DNA of 64,000 bases, from NCBI RefSeq assembly GCF_002291145.1, contig NZ_NTGE01000222.1, forward strand, positions 27,880-91,879, given 5' to 3'. The notes below the pieces were generated by a model. The model had not been told where the DNA came from. It saw only the letters and a list, made by a program, of their open reading frames with translations, and did not search any database. Of this stretch, positions 7,666-16,180 are shown piece after piece. Numbering within the stretch: position 1 is the first letter of the stretch; each line of letters opens with the position of its first letter. The DNA is from Streptomyces sp. SA15. GTDB taxonomy: Bacteria > Actinomycetota > Actinomycetes > Streptomycetales > Streptomycetaceae. The position numbers and the translations under genes were made by a program.

Positions 7666-8931
7666 TTGTCCAGCGTTCCCAGCGTTCCCAGCATTCACCG
7701 GCGCCGGCTCCTGGCCGGCACCGCGGCACTCGCGGCCGTCGTCGCGCTCTCGGCGTGCGGCGCGAAGACCGACGCGGCCGACTCGTCCGACAAGGCCGCG
7801 AAGATCGACGCCAGTGGCGACACGGTCAAGGTCGGCCTGCTCAACTCCCTCTCCGGCACGATGGCGATCAGCGAGGTCACCGTACGCAACTCGCTGCTGC
7901 TCGCCATCGACGAGATCAACGCCAAGGGCGGTGTGCTCGGCAAGAAGATCAAGCCGATCAGCGAGGACGGCGCCTCCGACTGGCCGACCTTCGCCGAGAA
8001 GGCGACCAAGCTCATCAAGGAGGACGGCGTCGCGGCCACCTTCGGCTGCTGGACCTCCGCCAGCCGCAAGGCCGTCAAGCCGGTGTTCGAGAAGAACAAG
8101 TCGCTGCTCTTCTATCCCGTGCAGTACGAGGGCCTGGAGGAGTCGCCGTACATCTTCTACACGGGCGCGACCACCAACCAGCAGATCGTCCCGGCGCTGG
8201 ACTACCTCAAGAGCCAGGGCAAGAAGAAGCTCTACCTGGTCGGCAGCGACTACGTCTTCCCGCGTACCGCCAACAAGGAGATCAAGGCGTACGCGAAGGC
8301 CAACGGCATGACGATCCTCGGCGAGGACTACGCGCCGCTGGGCTCCACGGAGTTCAGCACGATCGCCAACAAGGTGAAGGCGTCGAAGGCGGACGCCGTC
8401 TTCAACACCCTCAACGGCGACTCGAACGTGGCCTTCTTCAAGGAGTACAAGTCCGCCGGCCTGAGCGCCGCGACCATGCCGGTCGTCTCGGTGTCGATCG
8501 CCGAGGAGGAGGTCAAGTCGATCGGGACGCAGTACCTGGAAGGGCAGTTGACGGCCTGGAACTACTACCAGACCACTCCGGGCGCGGCGAACACCACGTT
8601 CGTGAAGGCGTACAAGGCCAAGTACGGCGCGGACAAGCCGACCAGTGACCCGATGGAGGCCGCGTACACCTCGGTCTACCTGTGGAAGGCGATGGTCGAG
8701 AAGGCGAAGTCCTTCGACCCGGAGAAGGTGAAGGCCGCCTCCGACGGCATCACCTTCGACGCGCCCGAGGGCCTGGTCACCGTGGACGGTGCCTCGCAGC
8801 ACATCTACAAGACCGCGCGGATCGGCAAGATCGGCAGCGACGGTCTGATCGAGCAGGTGTGGGACTCCGGCAAGCCCATCAAGCCGGACCCGTACCTCAA
8901 GGGCTACTCCTGGGCCTCCGGCCTGTCCTGA
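7666..8931 (+). CDS. urtA: Urea ABC transporter, substrate-binding lipoprotein UrtA
   Basis: The 421-aa protein binds urea outside the membrane and delivers it to UrtBC. A twin-Arg-rich start (HRRRLLAGTAALAAVVALSAC) ends in a lipobox with Cys31. VKVGLLNSLSGTMAISE and FGCWTSASRKAVKPVFE are UrtA hallmarks, as is the YPVQYEGLEESP segment. The start is TTG at 7666 behind AAGGGGG (7654-7660); no ATG or GTG fits. It is first of five collinear urt genes. The long leader upstream suggests post-initiation control. Confidence 0.95.
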   Translation: MSSVPSVPSIHRRRLLAGTAALAAVVALSACGAKTDAADSSDKAAKIDASGDTVKVGLLNSLSGTMAISEVTVRNSLLLAIDEINAKGGVLGKKIKPISEDGASDWPTFAEKATKLIKEDGVAATFGCWTSASRKAVKPVFEKNKSLLFYPVQYEGLEESPYIFYTGATTNQQIVPALDYLKSQGKKKLYLVGSDYVFPRTANKEIKAYAKANGMTILGEDYAPLGSTEFSTIANKVKASKADAVFNTLNGDSNVAFFKEYKSAGLSAATMPVVSVSIAEEEVKSIGTQYLEGQLTAWNYYQTTPGAANTTFVKAYKAKYGADKPTSDPMEAAYTSVYLWKAMVEKAKSFDPEKVKAASDGITFDAPEGLVTVDGASQHIYKTARIGKIGSDGLIEQVWDSGKPIKPDPYLKGYSWASGLS

Positions 8932-8940
8932 CCGCCCGTC

Positions 8941-8967
8941 ACGCGGGGGCCCGACCGGCCCCCGCGT
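8941..8967 (+). terminator. Intercistronic hairpin urtA-urtB
   Basis: ACGCGGGGGC and GCCCCCGCGT form a perfect 10-bp stem with a 7-base loop, just after the urtA stop. No T-run follows. Such hairpins after binding-protein genes usually stabilise the upstream message or reduce read-through, giving more UrtA than permease (inference). Confidence 0.65.
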
Positions 8968-8990
8968 ACCGCCCTTCCCGGAGCCGCCGT

Positions 8991-9887
8991 ATGACCGTGA
9001 TCCTCGGTCAGACCTTCACCGGCATCAGCATCGGTGCCGTCCTGCTGCTCATCGCGCTCGGTCTCTCGCTCACGTTCGGCCAGATGAACGTCATCAACAT
9101 GGCCCACGGCGAGTTCATCATGGCCGGCGCCTACACCACGTACGTCCTGCAGAAATCCATTTCCGGCGCCGGAATCTCACTTCTCGTCGCGCTGCCCGTC
9201 GCCTTTCTCGTCTCCGGTGCCCTCGGGGCGCTGCTCGAATGGCTGCTGATACGGCGCCTGTATCTGCGGCCGCTCGACACTCTTCTCGTCACGTGGGGTG
9301 TCTCGTTGATGCTCCAGCAGCTCGCCCGGGACATCTTCGGCGCGCCGAACGTGCAGACCCGGGCGCCCGACTGGCTGACCGGGAACATCACTCTCATCGG
9401 CGGTGACGATCCGCTCACCGTCGCCAACAGCCGCCTGTTCATCCTGGGGCTGGCCGTGGCGGCGGTGGTCGCGCTGTCCCTGACGCTGCGGCTGACGCCG
9501 CTCGGCCGCCGGATCCGGGCCGTGGTGCAGAGCCGGGACCTCGCCGAGGTGTCCGGGATCTCCACCAGCCGGGTCGACCGCACGGCCTTCTTCATCGGGT
9601 CCGGGCTCGCGGGCGTCGCGGGGGTCGCGTTGACGCTGGTCGGGCCGATCGGGCCGACGATGGGCACCAACGTCATCATCGACGCCTTCCTGGTGATCGT
9701 GGTCGGCGGCATCGGGCAGCTCAAGGGGACGGTGATCGTCGCCTTCGTGCTGGGCGTGCTGCAGTCGGTCCTGGAGTACTCCACGACCGTCAGCGTCGCC
9801 AAGGTGCTGGTGCTCGTCGCCATCGTCGCGTTCCTCCAGTGGCGGCCGCAGGGGCTGTACACGCTGCGCACGAGGAGTCTCGTATGA
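8991..9887 (+). CDS. urtB: Urea ABC transporter permease UrtB
   Basis: The 298-aa inner-membrane permease is of the LivH type. It begins MTVILGQTFTGISIGAVLLL, with several hydrophobic helices, and contains GLSLTFGQMNVINMAHGEF, a conserved segment of this branch. The ATG at 8991 has GGAG 7 bases upstream. Its TGA overlaps the urtC ATG as ATGA, so the two permeases are translationally coupled. UrtB pairs with UrtC as the transmembrane channel of the urea importer. Confidence 0.95.
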   Translation: MTVILGQTFTGISIGAVLLLIALGLSLTFGQMNVINMAHGEFIMAGAYTTYVLQKSISGAGISLLVALPVAFLVSGALGALLEWLLIRRLYLRPLDTLLVTWGVSLMLQQLARDIFGAPNVQTRAPDWLTGNITLIGGDDPLTVANSRLFILGLAVAAVVALSLTLRLTPLGRRIRAVVQSRDLAEVSGISTSRVDRTAFFIGSGLAGVAGVALTLVGPIGPTMGTNVIIDAFLVIVVGGIGQLKGTVIVAFVLGVLQSVLEYSTTVSVAKVLVLVAIVAFLQWRPQGLYTLRTRSLV

Positions 9888-10969
9888 ACCTTCTGAAAGG
9901 TGGCTCGGCGCGGGCCTGGGCCGGTTTCGCCGGGGCCGCGGTCCTCCTCTTCGCCCTCGCCCCGCTCGCCCTGTCCGACTTCCGGCTCGGGCTGCTCGCC
10001 AAGTACCTGTGCACGGCCATGGTCGCCGTCGGCATCTGTCTGGCCTGGGGCCGCGGCGGTCTGCTGACGCTCGGTCAGGGCGTGTTCTTCGGCCTCGGCG
10101 GCTACGCGATGGCGATGCACTTGAAGATCGCCGACGCAGGGCCGGGGAATCTGCCGGACTTCATGCAGTTGTACGGCACCGCCAGCGAACTGCCGTGGTG
10201 GTGGCGGCCGTTCGCGAACCCTGTGTTCGCGCTCGTGGCGACCGTGCTGCTGCCGATGGTGGTCGCGGCGCTGCTCGGCTTGTTCATCTTCCGGCGCCGG
10301 GTCAAGGGTGCCTACTTCGCGATCCTGAGCCAGGCGCTCGCCGCCGCCTTCGCGATCTGGCTGATCGGCCAGCAGGCCACCACCGGCGGCACCAACGGAC
10401 TCACCGACATCCAGGGCTTCTTCGGCTACGACCTCAACGATCCCGTCAACCAGCGGATGGTGTACTTCATCATCGCCGCCGCCCTGCTGCTCCTGATCGC
10501 CCTCGCGCGCCAGCTGATCCAGAGCCGGTACGGCGAACTCCTGGTCGCCGTACGGGACTCGGAGGAGCGGGTGCGCTTCCTCGGGTACGACCCGGCCAAC
10601 GTGAAGCTGGTCGCGTACGTCGTGGCGGCGGGCATGGCGGGCCTCGCCGGCGCGTTGTTCGTGCCGGCGGTCGGCATCATCTCGCCCGCGCTGATCGGCA
10701 TCGTGCCGTCCATCGAGTTCGTCATCGGCGCCGCGGTGGGCGGCCGGGCCAGCCTGGTCGGCGCCGTGCTCGGCGCGGTCGCGGTCGCCTGGGCGAAAAC
10801 GGCGCTGTCCGAGGAGTTCCCGGCGGCCTGGACCTACTTCCAGGGGCTGCTGTTCATCGTCGCCCTGGCGTTCCTGCCCGGCGGCCTCGCCTCGCTGGCG
10901 GTGTTCGTACGGCGGCGCGGGAACGGGCGGAAGACGGCGGCCGTCGTACCGGTGGGAGAAGCGGCATGA
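9884..10969 (+). CDS. urtC: Urea ABC transporter permease UrtC
   Basis: The 361-aa LivM-type permease contains ICLAWGRGGLLTLGQGVFFG and the cytoplasmic loop RFLGYDPANVKLVAYV that contacts the ATPases. The ATG at 9884 follows CGAGGAG (9871-9877); the longer frame from 9839 lies inside urtB. It is coupled to urtB and urtD by 4-base ATGA overlaps at both ends. Its length fits UrtC, which is longer than UrtB. Confidence 0.95.
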   Translation: MNLLKGGSARAWAGFAGAAVLLFALAPLALSDFRLGLLAKYLCTAMVAVGICLAWGRGGLLTLGQGVFFGLGGYAMAMHLKIADAGPGNLPDFMQLYGTASELPWWWRPFANPVFALVATVLLPMVVAALLGLFIFRRRVKGAYFAILSQALAAAFAIWLIGQQATTGGTNGLTDIQGFFGYDLNDPVNQRMVYFIIAAALLLLIALARQLIQSRYGELLVAVRDSEERVRFLGYDPANVKLVAYVVAAGMAGLAGALFVPAVGIISPALIGIVPSIEFVIGAAVGGRASLVGAVLGAVAVAWAKTALSEEFPAAWTYFQGLLFIVALAFLPGGLASLAVFVRRRGNGRKTAAVVPVGEAA

Positions 10970-11742
10970 GCGAGCTCGCGGGACTCGAGATACGTCAGCT
11001 ACGGGTCTCCTTCGACGGGTTCACCGCCGTCGACGGGGTGGACCTCGACGTCCGCCCGGGCGATCTGCGCTTCCTCATCGGGCCGAACGGCGCGGGCAAG
11101 ACCACCCTGGTCGACGCGGTCACCGGGCTGGTGAAGGCGGAGGGCTCGGTGCGCTTCGGCGGCGCGGAGCTGCTCGGGCGGAGCGTGCACCGGATCGCCC
11201 GGTCCGGGATCGGCCGTACGTTCCAGACGGCCACCGTCTTCGAGGAGTTGACGGTACTCCAGAACCTGGACATCGCGGCGGGTGCCGGCCGCGGCGTGTG
11301 GACCATGCTGCGCCGCCGCAAGGGCGTGCCCGAGCCGGTCGCCAAGGCTCTGGAGACGGTCGGGCTCACCGAGCTCGCCGACTCCCCCGCCGGGACGCTC
11401 GCGCACGGCCAGAAGCAGTGGCTGGAGATCGGCATGCTGCTCGTGCAGGACGTAACTCTGCTGCTGCTCGACGAGCCGGTGGCCGGCATGAGCCATGACG
11501 AGCGTCAGGCGACGGGCGAGCTGCTGGAGCGGATCAGCGTGGAGCGGACCGTGGTCGTCATCGAGCACGACATGGACTTCATGCGGTCCTTCGCGCGCAG
11601 CGTCAGCGTGCTGCACGCGGGCAAGGTGCTCAGCGAGGGCACGGTGGCCCAGGTGCAGGCGGATCCGAAGGTGCAGGAGGTGTACCTCGGGCACGCGGCC
11701 GCCGAGGAAACCGCCACCGACGTGGCCGTACAGGAGGCGTGA
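10966..11742 (+). CDS. urtD: Urea ABC transporter ATP-binding protein UrtD
   Basis: The 258-aa LivG-like ATPase has Walker A GPNGAGKTT at residues 39-47 and Walker B LLLLDEP followed by VAGMSHDE. The signature is AHGQKQWLEIGM in place of LSGGQ, which is normal for UrtD. The D/H loops are in VVVIEHDMDFM. The ATG overlaps the urtC stop (ATGA). It forms a heterodimer with UrtE to drive urea import. Confidence 0.95.
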   Translation: MSELAGLEIRQLRVSFDGFTAVDGVDLDVRPGDLRFLIGPNGAGKTTLVDAVTGLVKAEGSVRFGGAELLGRSVHRIARSGIGRTFQTATVFEELTVLQNLDIAAGAGRGVWTMLRRRKGVPEPVAKALETVGLTELADSPAGTLAHGQKQWLEIGMLLVQDVTLLLLDEPVAGMSHDERQATGELLERISVERTVVVIEHDMDFMRSFARSVSVLHAGKVLSEGTVAQVQADPKVQEVYLGHAAAEETATDVAVQEA

Positions 11743-12434
11743 TGCTGCGGATCGAGGACGTCCGGGTCGGCTACCACCGCAGCACCGTCCTGCACGGGGT
11801 GAGCGTCGAGGTGCCGAAGGATGGCGTGGCCGCCGTGCTCGGGCACAACGGCGCCGGCAAGAGCACGCTGCTGCGTGCGGCCGTCGGCCTGCTCTCCCCG
11901 ACCAGCGGCACGGTCCGCCTGGACGGCGAGGACATCACCCGCCGCAAGCCGCACGAGCGGGTGGCGCGCGGAATGGCGTACGTCCCGCAGGGCCAGCAGT
12001 CGTTCCCGCACCTGACGACCGCCGAGAACCTCCAGCTCGTCGCCGACGGCCGCAAACGCGGCAGGGAGGCGATCGCCGAGGCGCTGGACCTGTTCCCGGC
12101 GCTGCGCGCGCTGTCGAACCGCCGCGCCGGGCTGCTCTCCGGCGGTCAGCGGCAGCAACTCGCCATCGCCCGTGCCCTGGTGACGGGGCCTCGGCTGCTG
12201 CTGCTCGACGAGCCGACGGAGGGCATCCAGCCGTCGGTCGTGGCGGAGATCGAGGAGACGATCCTCGCCCTGGCCGCCCGCGGCGGGCTCTCGGTGCTGC
12301 TGGTCGAGCAGCATGTGGGCTTCGCGATGCGGGCGGCGCAGCGGTACTACGTCCTGGAGGCCGGGCGGGTCACCTCGTCCGGGGAGGGCGGCAAGGAGGC
12401 CGAGGTGGCGGTGCGGGAGGCGCTCAGCGTGTGA
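11742..12434 (+). CDS. urtE: Urea ABC transporter ATP-binding protein UrtE
   Basis: The 230-aa LivF-like ATPase has Walker A GHNGAGKST at residues 34-42, signature LLSGGQRQQ, Walker B LLLLDEPTEG and switch His in LLVEQHVGF. The ATG at 11742 is chosen; the GTG just before it is in frame, but CAGGAGG (11731-11737) suits the ATG. The urtD TGA overlaps the ATG (TGATG). It is the last gene of the urt operon; no strong terminator was seen before the convergent small gene at 12445. Confidence 0.95.
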   Translation: MLRIEDVRVGYHRSTVLHGVSVEVPKDGVAAVLGHNGAGKSTLLRAAVGLLSPTSGTVRLDGEDITRRKPHERVARGMAYVPQGQQSFPHLTTAENLQLVADGRKRGREAIAEALDLFPALRALSNRRAGLLSGGQRQQLAIARALVTGPRLLLLDEPTEGIQPSVVAEIEETILALAARGGLSVLLVEQHVGFAMRAAQRYYVLEAGRVTSSGEGGKEAEVAVREALSV

Positions 12435-12444
12435 GGGCGAGCGG

Positions 12445-12633
12445 TCACGTCGTGTCGATTTCCCGTCGGCGGCGTTCGAGGAAGGCGCGCTCCGCCGGGT
12501 TCTCCGTCAGCGCGAGGGCCGCCTCGTACGCCCGTACGGCCTCCGTGTCGCGGCCGAGGCGGCGCAGGAGGTCGGCGCGGACCGCGTGGAAGACGTGATA
12601 GCCGTCGAGGTCCAGATCGAGGTAGTACTTCAT
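12445..12633 (-). CDS. Mini-protein: stand-alone C-terminal tail of a SigJ/DUF6596-type sigma factor
   Basis: The 62-aa frame (MKYYLDLDLDGYHVFHAVRA, then DLLRRLGRDTEAVRAYEAAL) resembles the last TPR-like segment of the large ECF sigma group whose C-terminal halves carry a DUF6596/TPR domain. The sigma domains are absent. It does have its own GAGGAGG ribosome site five bases before the ATG, so it may be expressed as a short helical-hairpin protein. It could equally be a decay remnant. It is tail to tail with urtE. Confidence 0.6.
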   Translation of the reverse strand: MKYYLDLDLDGYHVFHAVRADLLRRLGRDTEAVRAYEAALALTENPAERAFLERRRREIDTT

Positions 12634-12732
12634 GACGGCCTCCTCGGGCGTCGTGGCGTTCTCTCACCTCCTACACGAACAGCGGGCCCCCGGATCGACA
12701 GCGCGCACGGCGAGACCGGGAGAATCTTGTTC

Positions 12733-13773
12733 ATGACCACCGCGACCCACCCTCTCGTCACCCGTGCCCGACAGCTGGCCTCCGGCGTACTGGCTCCCCA
12801 GGCGGAGCGCGTCGACCAAGAAGGAGTGCCCGCGAGCCATGTCGAGGCGGTCAAGCGGTCGGGGCTGCTCGGGGTGAGCGCACCGACGGAGTACGGCGGT
12901 GCGGCCGCCCCCGGCGCGGTGGCGCGGGAGACGGCGGAGATCCTGTCCGGGGCGTGCTGCTCGACGTGGTTCGTGCAGACACAGCACTACACGCCGGTGC
13001 AGCTGCTGGCGCGGTCCGAACTCCCCGTGCGGGTACGGCTGTTGCGTCCGCTGGCGACGGGGGAGCTGCTGTCCGGGATCGCGTACGCCCATGTCCGCGC
13101 CTTCCCCCGGCGCCCCGTACGGGCCACCCCCGAGCGCGGCGGCTGGCGGTTCGACGGCACCGTGCCCTGGTACACCGGCTGGGGTCTGAACGACGTGATG
13201 CTGCTCGCGGGTGTGACGGACGGCGGCGAGGTGGTGTTCGCGTTCACCGAGGCGCGCGCGCAGCCGGGCCTGCGCCCGTCGGCGCCGATGCGGCTCGCGG
13301 CGCTCACCGCCACCCGCACGGTGTCCCTGGAGCTGGAGGGCCTGTGGCTGCCGGACGAGACCGTGGTCCTGCGGGCGCCGTACGAGAAGTGGAGCGCTGC
13401 CGACCGCACAAAGACCGTGAGCGCCTCGCCGGCCGTCTTCGGGATCGCCGAGGCCGCGCTGGACATGCTGGACGAGGACGTCGCCGGACCGCTGCGCACC
13501 CGCCTCGTCGAGGTCCGGCGCCGGGCCTACGCCCTGGCCGATCATCCGGTGCCGAACGAGCACCTGGAGGAACGGCTGGCCCTCAGGACACGGGCGTACG
13601 AGGTGATGCGCACGGCCACCACAGCGGCGGTGGTGGCCGGGGGCGGCCGATCGATGACCTTGACCAGCAAGGCCCAACGACTGGCGCGAGAGGGCCTGTT
13701 CCTTCTGGTCCAAGGCCAGACGGCAGAGTCGCGCCGAGCACATCTGAACACGCTGACGAACACCATGCCTTAG
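12733..13773 (+). CDS. Acyl-CoA-dehydrogenase-fold flavin monooxygenase (DszC/SfnB-like)
   Basis: The 346-aa protein has the acyl-CoA dehydrogenase fold. VEAVKRSGLLGVSAPTEYGG is the N-terminal helical motif and CSTWFVQTQH is the middle-domain region. The residues GWRFDGTVPWYTGWGLNDVM suit the two-component monooxygenase branch, which uses FMNH2 supplied by a partner reductase. Related enzymes desulfurise sulfones or oxidise xenobiotics. It is convergent with an SsuD-type monooxygenase, suggesting organosulfur use (inference). The ATG at 12733 fits the family start. Confidence 0.75.
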   Translation: MTTATHPLVTRARQLASGVLAPQAERVDQEGVPASHVEAVKRSGLLGVSAPTEYGGAAAPGAVARETAEILSGACCSTWFVQTQHYTPVQLLARSELPVRVRLLRPLATGELLSGIAYAHVRAFPRRPVRATPERGGWRFDGTVPWYTGWGLNDVMLLAGVTDGGEVVFAFTEARAQPGLRPSAPMRLAALTATRTVSLELEGLWLPDETVVLRAPYEKWSAADRTKTVSASPAVFGIAEAALDMLDEDVAGPLRTRLVEVRRRAYALADHPVPNEHLEERLALRTRAYEVMRTATTAAVVAGGGRSMTLTSKAQRLAREGLFLLVQGQTAESRRAHLNTLTNTMP

Positions 13774-13800
13774 GGGGCGCGGGGCTGCATCGATATGCGG

Positions 13801-14910
13801 TCACCTCGCGAACGGGTGCTCCCACAGCCCCTCCGCAGCAAGCCTCGGCAGGATCCCCTCCCCGAACCAGTACGCCTCCTCCAGATGCGGATATCCGGAG
13901 AAGATGAACTCCTCGATCCCCAACGCGGCGTACTCCTTGATCCGCTCGGCCACCTCCTCGTGACTTCCGACCAGTGCCGTCCCCGCCCCGCCTCGCACCA
14001 GCCCGATCCCGGCCCACAGGTTGGGATGGATCTCCAGCCCGTCCCGGCCGCCACCCCCGTGCAGGGCGAGCATCCGCTGCTGCCCCTCGGACTCGCTGCG
14101 GGCGAGCCCGGCCTGTACGGACTTGACGGTCTCCGCGTCGAAGCCCGCGAGGAGACGGCCGGCCTCCGCCCAGGCCTGCTCGGAGGTGTCCCGGGTGATG
14201 ACGTGCAGCCGGATCCCGAAGCGCAGCGTGCGCCCCTCCTTCGCCGCCAGCGCCCGGATCCAGGCGATCTTCTCCGCGACCTGCGCGGGCGGCTCGCCCC
14301 ACGTGAGGTACACGTCGGCGTACTTGGCCGCGACCTCCCCGGCCACGGGCGAGGATCCCCCGAAGTACACCTCGGGGATCGGATCGGGCACGCGGGCCAG
14401 CTCGGCATCCTCGACCCGGAGGTGCTCGCCGTGCAGATCGACGGTCCTGCCCTCCCACAACTCCCGTACGGTTTCCAGGAATTCGCCGGTACGGCGGTAG
14501 CGGGCGTCCTTGTCGAGGAAGTCGCCGTAGGCGCGCTGCTCCTGGCTCTCGCCGCCCGTGACGACGTTGAGGAGCAGCCGTCCGCCGGTCTGCCGCTGGA
14601 AGGTGGACGCCATCTGCGCGGCGAGCGTCGGTGAGACGAAGCCGGGGCGGAAGGCGACCAGGAACTTCAGGCGTTCGGTCTGCTGGCTGACCATGGCGGT
14701 GGTCAGCCACGCGTCCTCGCACCAGGCGCCCGTCGGCGTGAGCGCGCCGACGAAGCCGAGGTCCTCGGCGGCGCGGGCGATCTGGCTCAGGTAGGCGACC
14801 GTCGGCGGCCGGTCCCGTCCGGTGGCGGTGGCCGGGGTGCCGTGGCCGCCGCCGACGACATGGCGGCTGTCGCCGTTGGTGGGGAGGAACCAATGGAAGG
14901 TGAGGGACAC
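13801..14910 (-). CDS. ssuD: LLM-class flavin-dependent alkanesulfonate monooxygenase
   Basis: The 369-aa TIM-barrel enzyme uses FMNH2 and O2 to release sulfite from alkanesulfonates. SsuD motifs include FHWFLPTNGDSRH, FLVAFRPGFVSPTLAAQMAS, LLLNVVTGGESQEQRAYGDF and VYFGGSSPVAGEVAAKYADV. The start is GTG at 14910 with GGAG upstream. A Cys-rich leader peptide gene lies 181 bp upstream on the same strand, indicating attenuation by cysteine supply. The ssuABC transport genes are not adjacent. Confidence 0.92.
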   Translation of the reverse strand: MSLTFHWFLPTNGDSRHVVGGGHGTPATATGRDRPPTVAYLSQIARAAEDLGFVGALTPTGAWCEDAWLTTAMVSQQTERLKFLVAFRPGFVSPTLAAQMASTFQRQTGGRLLLNVVTGGESQEQRAYGDFLDKDARYRRTGEFLETVRELWEGRTVDLHGEHLRVEDAELARVPDPIPEVYFGGSSPVAGEVAAKYADVYLTWGEPPAQVAEKIAWIRALAAKEGRTLRFGIRLHVITRDTSEQAWAEAGRLLAGFDAETVKSVQAGLARSESEGQQRMLALHGGGGRDGLEIHPNLWAGIGLVRGGAGTALVGSHEEVAERIKEYAALGIEEFIFSGYPHLEEAYWFGEGILPRLAAEGLWEHPFAR

Positions 14911-15008
14911 GGGGGGCTCCGTTCAGGGGATGTCCGCGTGGCCGCGCCGCATCGAAAGGGCGCGGAATATCGCCGTAGTCAGGCGGCGGTGGGGAAATGA
15001 CGCGGCAC

Positions 15009-15026
15009 GCCACTGTCCCCAGTGGC
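15009..15026 (-). promoter_or_regulatory. Hairpin in the ssuD leader region
   Basis: GCCACTG and CAGTGGC form a perfect 7-bp stem around TCCC. It lies between the leader-peptide stop (15092) and the ssuD start (14910). It could be one arm of a translation-controlled attenuator, but no U-tract is visible. Confidence 0.4.
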
Positions 15027-15091
15027 TGACATCAGCGGAGGACGGGCGCGGCGAGGAAAAGCGGAGGGCGGCGGCTCAGGAGGATCGAGGA

Positions 15092-15178
15092 TCAGGCCGC
15101 GGAGCAGCGACAGCAGGCGCTGGAGACGCGCGCGAGATCGACATGGCGTCGCCGCGTGAGGTCCAGTCGCATCGTCAT
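15092..15178 (-). CDS. Cysteine-containing leader peptide of ssuD
   Basis: The 28-aa frame is MTMRLDLTRRRHVDLARVSS followed by ACCRCSAA. The HVDL-x-R-x-x-SACCR pattern is that of actinobacterial putative leader peptides found before sulfur-metabolism genes. In mycobacteria, poly-Cys uORFs of this kind act as cysteine-responsive attenuators. Three of the last eight residues are Cys codons, so ribosome stalling would report Cys-tRNA shortage. The ATG at 15178 or the in-frame ATG at 15172 may be used. Confidence 0.8.
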   Translation of the reverse strand: MTMRLDLTRRRHVDLARVSSACCRCSAA

Positions 15179-15277
15179 GCCGATGATCGTCGCAGCAGGC
15201 GTCGAAGGGCGTCAAGGAGAACGGGGATCCTTGAACGGGCCGTTGCATCCCGGTGCGGGCCGCCTCGCACTCCCCGG

Positions 15278-15445
15278 TCAGTCCTCGTCGCGAGCCGGGA
15301 CGACGACGAGGAACGCGTCCGACTTCAGGTCCATCACGACCGTCGCGGGCTCACCCTCGGCGCGGAGCGCCGCGGCGTACTCCTCCGCCGGCCACGATCC
15401 GCGCGGAGCCCCCGCAGGAAACCGCTCCAACACCTTCGCGCCCAT
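15278..15445 (-). CDS. Small conserved hypothetical protein
   Basis: The 55-aa protein begins MGAKVLERFPAGAPRGSWPA and ends with a beta-like VVMDLKSDAFLVVVPARDED. I recall similar small proteins in many streptomycetes, without a known role. The ATG at 15445 has GGAGGTG seven bases upstream, better than the longer frame from 15469. The 219 bp between it and the SPW gene hold no other gene. Confidence 0.65.
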   Translation of the reverse strand: MGAKVLERFPAGAPRGSWPAEEYAAALRAEGEPATVVMDLKSDAFLVVVPARDED

Positions 15446-15664
15446 AGCGGCACCTCCACGTTCCACCACCGACCGGCGTCACCAAGCTCTGGTAACAACC
15501 CGCTTGCCCGCGATCTGCGCGGACATGTCATGCCACCTCAAAACTGCCCGTCACCACTGCGACCTCTACACATAAGGAAAAAATAAGCGCAGAATGAACC
15601 TACGTGACGCTTACCGCATACCGCACCAGACGCGGTCAGGCCTGTAAGTCAAAGGAGACGAATC

Positions 15665-16102
15665 ATGGCCAACGTCTCGCCCACCAGAGGTGACATAACC
15701 AGCCACCCTGATGTCTCAGAAATGCGGGCACGCTACGCCCGTGTGCTCGGCGGTCGCGATGTGGCGCTCGTGGACGGACCGGTGTTCCTGCTCGGTCTGT
15801 ACTGCGCCGTATCCCCCTGGATACTCCACTTCACGACGAACCAGCCCCCGCTCGTGACCCACAACCTGATCGTGGGCATCGCGATCGGTCTGCTGGCCCT
15901 CGGGTTCACCCGTGCTCCGGAGCGCATGTACGGCCTGAGCTGGGCCATGTGCGCCATCGGCGCGTGGATGATCGTCTCGCCGTGGATCGTCGGCGAGAGC
16001 CCGGACGCCGGGGTCATCTGGAACAACGTCGTCATCGGCGCCCTGGCCGTGATCCTGGGGCTGATGTGCATCGGTACGGCGGCGAGGAGCGCCAGGAGCT
16101 GA
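15665..16102 (+). CDS. SPW-repeat membrane protein
   Basis: The 145-aa protein has four predicted membrane helices and two copies of the SPW motif (AVSPWILHF and IVSPWIVG), diagnostic of the SPW repeat family. The function is unknown; members are often stress-linked in actinobacteria. A strong AAAGGAGACG ribosome site precedes the ATG. The N-terminal 40 residues are soluble. A 14-bp-stem terminator follows at 16124-16161, so it is probably monocistronic. Confidence 0.88.
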   Translation: MANVSPTRGDITSHPDVSEMRARYARVLGGRDVALVDGPVFLLGLYCAVSPWILHFTTNQPPLVTHNLIVGIAIGLLALGFTRAPERMYGLSWAMCAIGAWMIVSPWIVGESPDAGVIWNNVVIGALAVILGLMCIGTAARSARS

Positions 16103-16123
16103 CCCCCGGAGGAGGACAGGACA

Positions 16124-16161
16124 CGTCGGGCCGGTCCGCGGGGGCGTGGACCGGCCCGACG
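16124..16161. terminator. Hairpin terminator after the SPW gene
   Basis: CGTCGGGCCGGTCC and GGACCGGCCCGACG form a perfect 14-bp stem with a 10-base loop. It lies between the convergent SPW gene and the SRPBCC remnant and could serve both. There is no T-run, as is common in streptomycetes. Confidence 0.8.
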
Positions 16162-16180
16162 CATGCCGGGTGCCGTCCGC

